DNA of 55,523 nucleotides from Bradyrhizobium tropiciagri (GTDB lineage: Bacteria; Pseudomonadota; Alphaproteobacteria; Rhizobiales; Xanthobacteraceae): contig NZ_LFLZ01000061.1 in assembly GCF_001189845.1 (NCBI RefSeq), positions 1 to 55,523 on the forward strand. Reading direction: 5' to 3'. Within the stretch, counting starts at the first letter, position 1, and each line of letters opens with the position of its first letter. Of the stretch, positions 45,832 to 55,376 are shown piece after piece. The notes under the pieces were generated by a model, which had not been told where the DNA came from, searched no databases, and saw only the letters and a list, made by a program, of their open reading frames with translations. The position numbers and the translations under genes were made by a program.

Positions 45832-46728
45832 ATGACCGCCGCACGCGTCATCCTGTTCGCCTTCCTGCTGGGCTTCATGTGTCCGGCGTGGGCCGAGGTT
45901 GCAGTACCTCAGCTCACCGGCCGCGTCGTCGATCAGACCGGCACGCTGTCGGCTGCTGATGTCGCCTCACTGAACGACAGGCTGAAGGATCTGGAGACCC
46001 GCAAGGGCAGCCAGATCGCGGTCTTGATCGTGCCGACGTCAGGCGAAGAAACCATCGAGCAGTTCTCGATCCGCGTCGCCGAGGCTTGGAAGATCGGGCG
46101 CAAGAAGGTCGACGACGGTGCGCTGCTCGTCGTTGCCAAGAACGACCGTCATTTGCGCATCGAGGTCGGCTACGGCCTCGAAGGCGTGCTGAGCGACGTC
46201 GTCACCCATCGCATCATCGACGAGGACATCACGCCGAAATTCAAGGCCGGCGATTTCGCCGGCGGGATCTCGGCCGGCGTCGACCGGATGATCCGCCTGG
46301 TCAATGGCGAGCCATTGCCGGCGCCGGAGCCCGAGCATTGGCAGGCGCCCAATCTCGTCGACTTCGCCAACCCGGTCGCGATCTTCGGCATCATCATCGT
46401 GGCAGGCTTCCTGCGCGGCCTGCTGGGGCGGCTGTTGGGCTCGGTCGCGACCGGCGGCATCGTCGGTGTCTTCACCTGGATGCTAGCCGGCTCGCTCGCC
46501 ACCGCGCTGGTGGTCGGTCTGTTCGCTGGTGTTGCGGCGCTGATCTTTGGCGGATTGAATTTTGGCGGTCCGGCGGCGGGCTCGGGACCGTACCGGCGCG
46601 GCGGCGGTTATTCCGGGGGCTGGTCCGGCGGCGGGGGCTGGAGCAGCGGCTCGAGTTCGAGCGACAGCGGCGGCTTCAGCGGCGGAGGCGGCAGCTTCGG
46701 CGGCGGCGGCGCCTCGGGGAGCTGGTAG
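45832..46728 (+). CDS. TPM-domain protein (YgcG type), membrane-anchored
   Basis: A 298-residue protein with a signal peptide (VILFAFLLGFMCPAWA), a TPM domain (residues ~28-160: GRVVDQTGTLSAADVASLNDRL, with ILIVPTSGEETIEQFSIRVAEAWKIG and GYGLEGVLSDV), two membrane helices (~180-245) and a long Gly/Ser-rich C-terminal tail. The TPM domain faces the periplasm. This architecture is the common partner of LemA. It follows lemA by 21 bases. The Gly-rich tail resembles the YgcG/YdjH family and may be cytoplasmic or periplasmic depending on helix number. Confidence 0.92.
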   Translation: MTAARVILFAFLLGFMCPAWAEVAVPQLTGRVVDQTGTLSAADVASLNDRLKDLETRKGSQIAVLIVPTSGEETIEQFSIRVAEAWKIGRKKVDDGALLVVAKNDRHLRIEVGYGLEGVLSDVVTHRIIDEDITPKFKAGDFAGGISAGVDRMIRLVNGEPLPAPEPEHWQAPNLVDFANPVAIFGIIIVAGFLRGLLGRLLGSVATGGIVGVFTWMLAGSLATALVVGLFAGVAALIFGGLNFGGPAAGSGPYRRGGGYSGGWSGGGGWSSGSSSSDSGGFSGGGGSFGGGGASGSW

Positions 46729-46732
46729 GCAT

Positions 46733-47230
46733 ATGAGCATCAAGCGCATCGGCAAGCATCTCATCGAGCATCGCTGGCGCGTGCGGCGTGAGTTTCCGCC
46801 GCGCGTGCTCGATGCGATCGAACAGGCGATCAAGGCCGGCGAGGCCACCCATTCGGGCCAGATCCGCTTCGTCGTCGAGGGCGCGCTCGACGGCGTGCCG
46901 CTGTTCCGCAACCAGCCGGCGCGGGAGCGGGCACTCGACGTGTTCTCGCATTTGCGGATCTGGGACACCCATCACAACAATGGTGTCCTGATCTATCTGT
47001 TGCTCGCCGACCGCGACGTCGAGATCGTCGCCGACCGCGGCATCGACGCAAAAGTCGGCCACGCTGGCTGGGAAGCGATTTGCCGCGCGATGGAAACGGA
47101 CTTTCGGGCCGGCCGGTTCGAACAGGGCGTGATCAATGGGATCGCGGCGGTGTCGCAGGAGCTGGCGAAGTATTTTCCGCCTGCCGAGGGCGGCCCGAAC
47201 GAGCTGCCGGATAGGCCGGTGGTGATTTGA
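46733..47230 (+). CDS. TPM-domain protein, soluble
   Basis: A 165-residue single TPM-domain protein without signal peptide (EFPPRVLDAIEQAIKAGEATHSGQIRFVVEGALDG, then VLIYLLLADRDVEIVADRGIDAKVG and DFRAGRFEQGVINGIAAVSQELAKYFP). It starts four bases after the stop of the membrane TPM gene, so translation is coupled. LemA plus a membrane TPM and a cytoplasmic TPM is a recurrent set; the cytoplasmic one may bind the inner face of the complex. Its biochemical role is not established. Confidence 0.9.
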   Translation: MSIKRIGKHLIEHRWRVRREFPPRVLDAIEQAIKAGEATHSGQIRFVVEGALDGVPLFRNQPARERALDVFSHLRIWDTHHNNGVLIYLLLADRDVEIVADRGIDAKVGHAGWEAICRAMETDFRAGRFEQGVINGIAAVSQELAKYFPPAEGGPNELPDRPVVI

Positions 47231-47252
47231 GGGATTGAGCCACTTGGCCTTC

Positions 47253-47416
47253 TTCATCCTCCCCTGGAGGGGGAGGATCGACGCGAATGCAATGAGCGGC
47301 GAGGTGGGGTGAAGGTCTCTCCGCCTGAAGGCTGCCCGAGTTGAGAGATCACCCCACCTCTTCGCATTGCGCTATCGCTTCATGCGAACCGATCCTCCCC
47401 CTCCAGGGGAGGATAA
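47253..47416. repeat. Nested inverted repeat, family A copy 2
   Basis: Same layout and orientation as the copy at 41639: outer arms CATCCTCCCCTGGAGGGGGA and its complement at the right, inner arms GAGGTGGGGTGA and TCACCCCACCTC, and centre GTTGAGAGATCACC. The outer arms carry compensating changes (ATCCTCC opposite GGAGGAT), so pairing is preserved although sequence differs from copy 1. It lies between the convergent TPM and glutathione-transferase genes. Confidence 0.9.
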
Positions 47417-47427
47417 GGAGACCGCCC

Positions 47428-48042
47428 TTACGCTTTCACCGACGGCCGCGCGGCGATGCGGTTGAACCAGGCGACGATGTTGGCGTTCGACTGGTCCAGC
47501 GGCTGGCCGACCTGGTTGCCGAAATCGATCCAGCAGTAGAGCAGCATGTCGGCGAGCGTGAAGCGCTTGCCGCAGATGTAGTCGCGTCCATCGGCCATCT
47601 GGTTATCAAGCCATTTGATGCGATTGGCGGCGATCATCTTCAGCCCCGGCGAGGCTTCGGGCGCGACGGGAATCCGCTTCTCGAAGAATTTCAGCGCCTC
47701 GCCGAAGCGATAGCCGTTGGCAAGCGGCTCGGCGATGTTGAGATCGACCCGGCGCGTCCACATCCGGCATTCAGCGCGCTCTTCCGGCGTGCTGCCGATC
47801 ATCGCGGGCGAGGGGTGCTTCTCCTCGAGATATTCGCAGATCGCCGTGATCTCGGACAGATAGTTGCCGCAGTCGAGCTCGAGCGCCGGCATCTGGCCAT
47901 GCGGATTGCGCTTCAAATGCGCTTCCTCGCGGTTCTCGCCCTTGCGCAGGTCGACGGTCTCCTTGGGGATCTCGATGCCCTTCTCCGCCATGAACATGCG
48001 CACGATGCGCGGATTGGGTCCGATCGAGTCGTAAAGCTTCAT
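47428..48042 (-). CDS. Glutathione S-transferase
   Basis: A 204-residue glutathione transferase. The N-terminal thioredoxin-like domain (KLYDSIGPNPRIVRMFMAEKGIEIP) has the cis-Pro and glutathione-binding region (GQMPALELDCGNYLSEITAICEYLEEK). The helical C-terminal domain begins around residue 90 and contains KRFTLADMLLYCWIDF with the capping motif Asp. A Ser/Tyr near the N-terminus (Ser6 or Tyr4) may act on the thiol. The start is the ATG at 48042; the ORF's earlier start adds 32 residues of unrelated sequence. The substrate is unknown. Confidence 0.9.
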   Translation of the reverse strand: MKLYDSIGPNPRIVRMFMAEKGIEIPKETVDLRKGENREEAHLKRNPHGQMPALELDCGNYLSEITAICEYLEEKHPSPAMIGSTPEERAECRMWTRRVDLNIAEPLANGYRFGEALKFFEKRIPVAPEASPGLKMIAANRIKWLDNQMADGRDYICGKRFTLADMLLYCWIDFGNQVGQPLDQSNANIVAWFNRIAARPSVKA

Positions 48043-48186
48043 GGTCCTCGCTCCCTGTTCTTCAGCGTTATTCTTGCCGCTGTTGAACAGGCCACAAGCG
48101 GGTTTGTCAAATGCAGCGCCGCATGCACGGTCGCGCAAGCTCGGGCGTCAATCGTCGTACCGGTCGCGCGGTGGCCGCATGATCTG

Positions 48187-48214
48187 CCTGTCGCCTGTCG
48201 CCTGTCGCCTGCCG
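48187..48214. repeat. Short tandem repeat of a heptamer
   Basis: The unit GCCTGTC occurs three times in tandem with a fourth degenerate copy (GCCTGCC) just before the 3' end of the transporter gene. It is a possible slippage site. It lies outside the coding region. Confidence 0.6.
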
Positions 48215-48221
48215 ATGGCGG

Positions 48222-49535
48222 TCATTGCGCCGGTTGAGTTGCTATTCCCGGCACTGACGGCCGACCGCGATAGACCGACAGACCCACGAGGCCCACCGCT
48301 GCAGCGAAGAGGATGTAGTAGACCGGAGCAGCCTTGTCGCCCGTGACCTGGACCAGCCAGGTGTTGATGAACGGTGCCAGCCCGCCGAACAGCATCACGG
48401 CGAGATTGTACATCAGCGATGCTCCGGTCGAGCGCACGCCGACCGGGAATATCTCGGTCATGAAGGCCGGCATCGGCCCGGCCAGGGCTCCGAGCAGGAC
48501 CGCGACGATCTGCAACTGCCAGAGATTCGCCGTGGTGGGCGCGGCGACGAGCCGCTGCAAGATCACATAGAACAGCAAGCTGTAGATGATCAGCGCCGGC
48601 ACCAGCACCGCGCGGCGGCCGATCCGGTCGGAGAGGGCGCCGCAGGCCACCGCCACCGCCGCATTGACGAGGCTGACGACGAGCAGGCCGAGCTGCGCGT
48701 TCAGGATCGGCAGCTTGAGCTCGGCGACCGCATAGGTCGGCAGAAAGATCGCATTGACATAGTTGATCGCCGTGCCGGCGGCGATCAGGCAGAACGAGGC
48801 AATCAACTCGCGCGGATGTTCGGAGAACAATTGGCCGAGCGTGGTCTGCCTGCCAGGCTGCGCCGTTGCAGCCCTCTCGGCGAGATACGCCTTGAATTCG
48901 GGCGACTCGTCGCACCTTTGGCGCAGGTACCATCCGGTCGGCCCGATCAGAATGCCGAGGATGAACGGCGCGCGCCAACCCCAGCTCGCGAAGGCGTCCG
49001 CCGACAGGCCGAGATTGAGGCCGATCGCCATCGCGGCACCGAGGCCGAACGCCAGCGATTGCGACACCATCTGGAACGAGCCGTAGAATCCGCGCCGGCC
49101 GGGCGGCGCGAACTCGATCAGCATTGCGCTCGCGCTGCCGAACTCACCGCCGGCGGAAAAGCCCTGGATCAGCCGCGCCAGCAGCAGCAGCAGCGGCGCG
49201 GCGATTCCGATCGCGCCGTAGGTCGGCAGGACGCCGAGCAGGCCGGTGCCGGCAGCCATCAGCGATATCATCACGACCAGCGCCTTCTTGCGGCCGTGCT
49301 TGTCGGCGTAGAGCCCGAACACCAGGCCCCCCAGCGGCCGGGCTGCAAAGGCGATCCCGAATGTCGCGAAGGTGAGCAGCAGCGAGGAATGCGGATTGTC
49401 CGCGGGAAAGAACAGCTTGCTCAGGATGCCGGCGAACAGGCCAAAGACGGTGAAGTCGAACCATTCCAGCGCATTGCCGATCGTGGAGGAGATCACCACC
49501 CGCCGGCGCATCTGCGCCATCGTGTCAGCCTGCAT
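48222..49535 (-). CDS. MFS transporter, metabolite:H+ symporter (MHS) family
   Basis: A 437-residue twelve-helix major facilitator of the MHS family (ProP, ShiA, KgtP, CitA relatives). The opening SSTIGNALEWFDFTVFGLFAG is family-typical. The loop motifs are GLYADKHGRKKAL between helices 2 and 3 and DRIGRRAVL after helix 8. QGFSAGGEFGSAS (helix 4) is the MHS hallmark. It should import an organic acid or osmolyte with protons. I prefer ATG 49535 with GGGGAG upstream; an ATG at 49571 is possible but has no ribosome site. Confidence 0.92.
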   Translation of the reverse strand: MQADTMAQMRRRVVISSTIGNALEWFDFTVFGLFAGILSKLFFPADNPHSSLLLTFATFGIAFAARPLGGLVFGLYADKHGRKKALVVMISLMAAGTGLLGVLPTYGAIGIAAPLLLLLARLIQGFSAGGEFGSASAMLIEFAPPGRRGFYGSFQMVSQSLAFGLGAAMAIGLNLGLSADAFASWGWRAPFILGILIGPTGWYLRQRCDESPEFKAYLAERAATAQPGRQTTLGQLFSEHPRELIASFCLIAAGTAINYVNAIFLPTYAVAELKLPILNAQLGLLVVSLVNAAVAVACGALSDRIGRRAVLVPALIIYSLLFYVILQRLVAAPTTANLWQLQIVAVLLGALAGPMPAFMTEIFPVGVRSTGASLMYNLAVMLFGGLAPFINTWLVQVTGDKAAPVYYILFAAAVGLVGLSVYRGRPSVPGIATQPAQ

Positions 49536-49660
49536 TCGCTTGGTCTCCCCGCTGTCGGCAACGGCTTGCATCGCCGCGTCTGTGATTCTTATCGTTGCGA
49601 GCCGATCCTAGTGCAAAGTCATGGCAGGTCACAACGGGCGGCTTCGGCTGGGACCGAGCC

Positions 49661-50470
49661 TCAATCGTCGAGCTTGTTGAGGTCGCGCACCGATTGCATG
49701 ATCGGCTCGAAGTTCGAGCGCGCATCGAGCGCGTCGAACAGTTGCGCGGTGTCCTCGAGCAAAGCGTGCGAGCGCTGCAGCGCGATCCGCACGTCGTCCT
49801 GCGGCGTGTCGGAGAGGCGGCCGTGCCCCGACAGCAGGATCTTCGAGTTGAGGCCCTTCAGCCGCTCGAGCGACTGGATGTAGTCGGCAATCGAGCCGGA
49901 GCCGAACACGCCGCCCATCACGCCGCCGGGCATCAGCGTATCGGCAGCGAACAGCAGCCCCTTGTCCTGGTCGAACAGCGAGATGCAGGCCGAGGTATGG
50001 CCCGGCGTGTACATCACGTTGAGGCGGAAATTGCCGAGGTCGATCAGGTTGCCTTCCTCGAGCCAGATGTCGATGTCGATCGGCACGTTCGGTTCGTTGA
50101 ACATCTTGCGCAGCATCGAGAAGTCGTCGCGCAGCATGATCTTGTTGGCGGCGAGCCGGTGCGCGGCGATATAGGCTGAGCCGTGGAAATGATAGGCCGC
50201 ACCGATGTGATCGAGATGCTCGTGGCTCAACACCACCATGTCGATCATCTCGGGCGTGATCCCGAGATGGTTGAGACAGGCGACGAGCGACGGATAATTG
50301 GTCGACAGCCCGACGTCGATCATGATGGTCCGCTTGCTGCCGCGCACGAGATAGGCGTTCGCAGCGCGGTTCTTGAAGCGGATCTGGTAGACATCGTCAG
50401 CAGCCTGAATCAGCGTCGCGACGTCGGCGTCGAACAGCGTCTTGAACGGGCTCGGCTTGCGCTCGCTCAT
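49661..50470 (-). CDS. Metallo-beta-lactamase fold hydrolase
   Basis: A 269-residue MBL-fold protein. The metal motif SHEHLDH lies near residues 79-85, with further ligands in TPGHTSAC near 155, AADTLMPGG near 176 (bridging Asp) and SGHGRLSD near 217. It is of the glyoxalase II-like/general hydrolase group; there is no signal peptide, so it acts in the cytoplasm. Its ATG overlaps the stop of the cyclic-nucleotide-binding gene (ATGA), so the two are one unit. The substrate is unknown. The pairing hints that a signalling nucleotide might control or be hydrolysed by the MBL partner. Confidence 0.88.
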   Translation of the reverse strand: MSERKPSPFKTLFDADVATLIQAADDVYQIRFKNRAANAYLVRGSKRTIMIDVGLSTNYPSLVACLNHLGITPEMIDMVVLSHEHLDHIGAAYHFHGSAYIAAHRLAANKIMLRDDFSMLRKMFNEPNVPIDIDIWLEEGNLIDLGNFRLNVMYTPGHTSACISLFDQDKGLLFAADTLMPGGVMGGVFGSGSIADYIQSLERLKGLNSKILLSGHGRLSDTPQDDVRIALQRSHALLEDTAQLFDALDARSNFEPIMQSVRDLNKLDD

Positions 50471-50841
50471 GGTGCAGCCGCCGTCCGATAGGTGACGGCG
50501 TTGGAGGCGCGCAGGCGTTTCGAGAGCGCATCCATCACCATCAGCGCGAAGGCCGGCTGCTGGCTGACCAGGTAGACGAAGCGGGCGTGGTTGATCCGCA
50601 TTACGCGCGTCGCGGGCGCGGCTGCGATGGCGGTCGCCGAGCGCGCCGAGCCATCGATCACGGCCATCTCGCCGAAGAACTCGCCCTTGCCGAGGCTGAC
50701 GATGACGGTCTTGTTGCCACCATCGATCTTGGCGATGTCGACGGTGCCGTCGAGCACGACAAATAGTTCTCGGCCGGTCGAGCCTTCCTCAAAAATGACG
50801 TCATCGACACCAAATTCATTGATGCATTTCTCGATCGTCAT
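50467..50841 (-). CDS. Cyclic nucleotide-binding (Crp-type) domain protein
   Basis: A 124-residue protein consisting only of a cyclic-nucleotide-binding beta-roll (FEEGSTGRELFVVLDGTVDI, then LGKGEFFGEMAVIDGSARSATAIAA), with the phosphate-binding cassette GEMAVIDGSARSA near residue 73-85. It has no helix-turn-helix or other output domain. The Arg in the cassette (SARSAT) fits binding of cAMP or cGMP. The start is the ATG at 50841. It is directly coupled to the MBL-fold gene, so that protein may be its output partner. The ligand is not proven. Confidence 0.88.
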   Translation of the reverse strand: MTIEKCINEFGVDDVIFEEGSTGRELFVVLDGTVDIAKIDGGNKTVIVSLGKGEFFGEMAVIDGSARSATAIAAAPATRVMRINHARFVYLVSQQPAFALMVMDALSKRLRASNAVTYRTAAAP

Positions 50842-51051
50842 GGTGCTCCCCTGCCTTCTGGCTGGAAGATGACGGCATGTTAATCGGGAAAGCGCCGCGC
50901 GCAAACGGAGTTGACGCAGATTGCCGCAGGGCAGCATCGCCCAAATCCGGCCCGGAAAACTCCCTAAAATTTAGGTAATGGCGGCGCGGGGTAACCATTT
51001 CGCAAGCAATAAAAGTTACCGAATTGTCAACCAAGCCTGGAGACTTTGAAC

Positions 51052-52122
51052 GTGAGTGAGCAGCAGAGCGAGCCGGTCAGCGGTCAAACCGGCGCCGATA
51101 TGGCGGCGAAGAGCGAGCCCGCGATGGCCGTGGCCGGTGTCGAGGCTCCGCGGCTCGCGCCCGAGCAGGAAGAGACCTCGCCGAAGGCGGACGCGCCCAA
51201 GACGGATGCGCCGAAGGCCGAAGCCCCCAAGGAAGCGCCCAAGGCTGAGCCGTCCCGGCTTGATCCCGCGCTCGAGGCCAGGATCGACGCCAAGATTGAT
51301 CCCAAGACCGAGCCGACCAATATGGCGGTGCCCAAGGTCGAGACCGGCGAGCGTGAAGAGCCGCGTTTCCCGGGCAGACTGATGATCATGGCACCCGGTG
51401 ACCGGACCTGGGACCATGAGGCGACCGCCTCCAAGCCGGGTGTCGAGCAGGCCGGCAAGACCGCCGCCAAACCGGCCGGCACGCGCCGGTTCGGGGCGAT
51501 GGCCGCGGTGATTGCGCTGGCGACCGTGGCAGGCGCCATCGGTGGCGCGCTCGCGACCGCAGGGCTAGGCCATTTCGCCGCCCCCGCTGCTGCCTCGGTC
51601 AGGGACGTGGCTGCAAAGGACGCTGCAAAGGAAGCGACCGACACGGCGCTCGCCCGGATCGATGGCGAAATCGCCGCCCTGAAGTCCAGCATCGACCAGA
51701 CCGCCAGAAACGGGACCGTTCAGTTCAGCAAGGCCAGCGAGCGGATCGAGAAGGTCGAGAAGGCCCAGGCCGAGCCGATCGCCAGGCTCAACAAGCTCAG
51801 CGAGACCGTCGACAAGCTCCGCGCCCCGCAGACGACTGTCGCCGCGGCGACGCCCGCCCGCGAGGTCACCGGCTCGATCCCGCCGGCGACTGCCGCGGCA
51901 GCGCCTGCCGCCCCGAGGCCCGAGGTCGGCCGCCTGCCGGTGGTCGATGGCTGGGCGCTGCGCGACGTCGGCAATGGCGGCGCGCTGATCGAGGGTCGCG
52001 GCGGCATCTACGAGGTCTACGCCGGCGATCCCGTCCCCGGCCTCGGCCGCGTCGACGCCATCCGCAAGCAGGACGGCCGTTGGGTGGTCGTCACCAGCAA
52101 GGGCCTGATCGTCTCGCGTTGA
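51052..52122 (+). CDS. Single-pass membrane protein with Ala/Pro/Lys-rich N-terminus, 356 aa
   Basis: The first ~140 residues are low-complexity, rich in Ala, Pro, Lys and Glu, with repeats of the type KxDAPK (PKADAPKTDAPKAEAPKEAPK). One membrane helix follows (AAVIALATVAGAIGGALATAGL, near residues 150-170), then a coiled-coil-like stretch (residues ~190-260) and a conserved C-terminal domain (VVDGWALRDVGNGGALIEGRGGIYEVYAGDPVPGLGRVDAI). The N-terminus is cytoplasmic by charge. The GTG at 51052 has GGAG nine bases upstream, better than the TTG at 51046. I do not recognise a function. An intrinsic terminator lies just behind the gene. Confidence 0.75.
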   Translation: MSEQQSEPVSGQTGADMAAKSEPAMAVAGVEAPRLAPEQEETSPKADAPKTDAPKAEAPKEAPKAEPSRLDPALEARIDAKIDPKTEPTNMAVPKVETGEREEPRFPGRLMIMAPGDRTWDHEATASKPGVEQAGKTAAKPAGTRRFGAMAAVIALATVAGAIGGALATAGLGHFAAPAAASVRDVAAKDAAKEATDTALARIDGEIAALKSSIDQTARNGTVQFSKASERIEKVEKAQAEPIARLNKLSETVDKLRAPQTTVAAATPAREVTGSIPPATAAAAPAAPRPEVGRLPVVDGWALRDVGNGGALIEGRGGIYEVYAGDPVPGLGRVDAIRKQDGRWVVVTSKGLIVSR

Positions 52123-52143
52123 TTGCGAAAACACGACAACACC

Positions 52144-52176
52144 AAGGCGCTTCACCGCGATGTGAGCGCCTTTTTT
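52144..52176 (+). terminator. Intrinsic terminator after the membrane protein gene
   Basis: AAGGCGCTTCAC and GTGAGCGCCTT form a stem of about eleven pairs with one bulged T and a six-base loop, followed directly by TTTTTT. It lies 22 bases after the stop of the upstream gene. Confidence 0.9.
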
Positions 52177-52212
52177 CTTGAATAGGGTTTGCCGCGCGGT
52201 GTTAGTGAGGGC

Positions 52213-53760
52213 ATGGGCCGCGCGCTGAAATGCCTCTTGCTGATGACCGTACTGCTCGGCGGCGCCATGCCTGCGCGTGCTGCGGAGGATCGCGCGCTCG
52301 AGCGTGGCGCGGCGGTGATCGATCCCGCTGTTCTGCGCGAGCTCGATCATGGCCGCTTTGGCCTCGGCCGGATGCTCGCGCCTGAACGCTCCGCCGATAC
52401 GCCGCTGTCCAACCGCGAGCTGTTCGCCTTGCCTGCGATGCTGCCGGTGCGCGAGGCGCTCGATCGCGAATTCGATCGCTATATCGCGAAGCACAAAGCG
52501 AGCTTGCCGAACGAGAGCATCGGGATCGGCGACGGCTTTGCGTTTCAGCTGTTCGACCGTGCGCTGTTCGAATCCTCTGATGTTCGCTTCGTGCTGGCCG
52601 GCATCGTCAACCGCATGGACCGCGCCTATGTGGCGCCGAAAGACTGCGGCGAGATCAGGCTGATCTATCGGCTGACCCGTACCGATGTGCCGCTGATCGG
52701 CGAGAACGCGGTCTCGCAGCGGCTGCCGATGACGCTGAACCTGGTGCTCAAGGCGAAAGGCGACGGCAATGACGCGTCGCTCAGCTGCCGCGAAATCGCG
52801 CGCCGCTGGCTCGCGACCGCCGGCGCTCAGCCTGCGATGGACAAATTGTTCGGCAAGGACGGGCCGCTCGATTTGATCGATGCCCGGAATATCGATCGCA
52901 TCGAGACCAATCTGCAGATTGCGCACGCGCCGAAATCCGCGGTGCGCGACTTCCGCACCGACTATCTGCTGAAAGTGTTCGACTACGACGGCGCGGCAAA
53001 GCGCTTTGCCGAGGCACCGCTGGAGAACCAGATCGATCGCGACCGCATTCTGGCTGACGAGGGATTGAAGCGCGACTTCAAGGCCTGGCTGCTGGATCCC
53101 AAACATTTTGCCGAGCTCGATCGCGGCACCTTGCTGGTTCCCGATCGTTTCCTCGCAACCGGTGCCGTCGCGCCGACCCCGATCGGTTTTGACATCAGCG
53201 ATCTGCAGCCGGAGTTCGGGATGGTGCACGGCGAGGGCGGAGCCGGCAATGCGGTGTTCTCGGAGGGCGACGTCGTCGGGGCCTTGCAGAAGGCTGCCGC
53301 CGACGGAACGAAGCTCAGGAATATCCAGTCGCTGGCCGGCTTCGAGCGGCGCCTCAACGACGTCACCTGCGCAGGCTGCCATCAGACCCGCGGCATCGGC
53401 GGCTTCCACTTCCCCGGCGTCGACTGGATGGCGGCAAAGCCGTCGAACTCCACCGTGGTACCAGCCTCGCCGCATTTCTTCGGCGACCAGCCTCGCCGCC
53501 GCGATATCCTCACAAGCTTCCGCGACGGCAAGGCGCCGGATTTCTCGCGCGGCTTCTCCAACCGGCCGCAGCAGCGCGCCAGCGCCGAGCTAGCCGGCAC
53601 CGAATACAGCGACGGCTGGGGCGCGCATTGCTATCTGCCGGGCGGTGGGCCCGCCGAGACCGACCGTAGCTTCCGCGGCTGGACCTGCGCCGAGGGGCTT
53701 GCCTGCCAGGTTGCCGGGAAAACCTCCCGCATGGGCATGTGCTTCGTGAAGGGCCGCTGA
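52213..53760 (+). CDS. Exported protein with one CxxCH heme motif, 515 aa
   Basis: A 515-residue exported protein. It starts GRALKCLLLMTVLLGGAMPARA (signal peptide). A single c-type heme-binding motif (CAGCH in VTCAGCHQTRG) is near residue 387. Most of the rest is unfamiliar, with conserved-looking segments such as FVLAGIVNRMDRAY and LIYRLT. More Cys residues appear in the last 60 residues (WGAHCYLPGG, WTCAEGLACQ, MGMCFVKGR), possibly disulfide-linked. It would be periplasmic. An electron-transfer or peroxidase-like role is possible but not shown; I do not recognise the family. ATG 52213 follows GAGGGC. Confidence 0.75.
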   Translation: MGRALKCLLLMTVLLGGAMPARAAEDRALERGAAVIDPAVLRELDHGRFGLGRMLAPERSADTPLSNRELFALPAMLPVREALDREFDRYIAKHKASLPNESIGIGDGFAFQLFDRALFESSDVRFVLAGIVNRMDRAYVAPKDCGEIRLIYRLTRTDVPLIGENAVSQRLPMTLNLVLKAKGDGNDASLSCREIARRWLATAGAQPAMDKLFGKDGPLDLIDARNIDRIETNLQIAHAPKSAVRDFRTDYLLKVFDYDGAAKRFAEAPLENQIDRDRILADEGLKRDFKAWLLDPKHFAELDRGTLLVPDRFLATGAVAPTPIGFDISDLQPEFGMVHGEGGAGNAVFSEGDVVGALQKAAADGTKLRNIQSLAGFERRLNDVTCAGCHQTRGIGGFHFPGVDWMAAKPSNSTVVPASPHFFGDQPRRRDILTSFRDGKAPDFSRGFSNRPQQRASAELAGTEYSDGWGAHCYLPGGGPAETDRSFRGWTCAEGLACQVAGKTSRMGMCFVKGR

Positions 53761-53851
53761 TTTCAGCGGGAACCGGAGCGGCTGCGCGTCATTATTTGAT
53801 GCTACACTCGAGTTTGCCTGGACCTGACAGCTCTGACCGGAGACCGGCCCG

Positions 53852-54016
53852 ATGAGTGCTTCCGAGGACAACAAGCAGCGCAACCGCGAGATCGCGGCCA
53901 ACGAGGCCGAGCGTCAGGCGGTCAGCGCCGTCCGCGTCAGCAGCTGGGCGATCGGGCTCGCGGTCATCATCGGCATCATCGTGGTGGCCATCGTCTGGGC
54001 GTGGATGACACGCTGA
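53852..54016 (+). CDS. Small membrane protein, 54 aa
   Basis: A 54-codon ORF starts at ATG 53852. The first half is charged and helical (DNKQRNREIAANEAERQAVSA), the second is one membrane helix (WAIGLAVIIGIIVVAIVWAW), ending MTR. The amino-acid pattern is protein-like and the frame uses the genome's preferred codons. A weak ribosome site (GGAGACCGG) lies upstream. It is convergent with the CoA-transferase gene, 25 bases away. Its function is not known. Confidence 0.65.
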   Translation: MSASEDNKQRNREIAANEAERQAVSAVRVSSWAIGLAVIIGIIVVAIVWAWMTR

Positions 54017-54041
54017 AGTGACGCTCGACGGAAGCCGTCCG

Positions 54042-55247
<1,206 letters not shown>

Positions 55248-55376
55248 CGTGCCGTCGCTCCCGTGGCGCTTGTTGGTGTTTTTCCGGTAGCTGGAATTAT
55301 CGCTGGCGATGATCCCGTTGAGCGGCCATTTGACCCATCTCGGGGTGATGATGCAACGGCACTTTCTTACCCTCGC

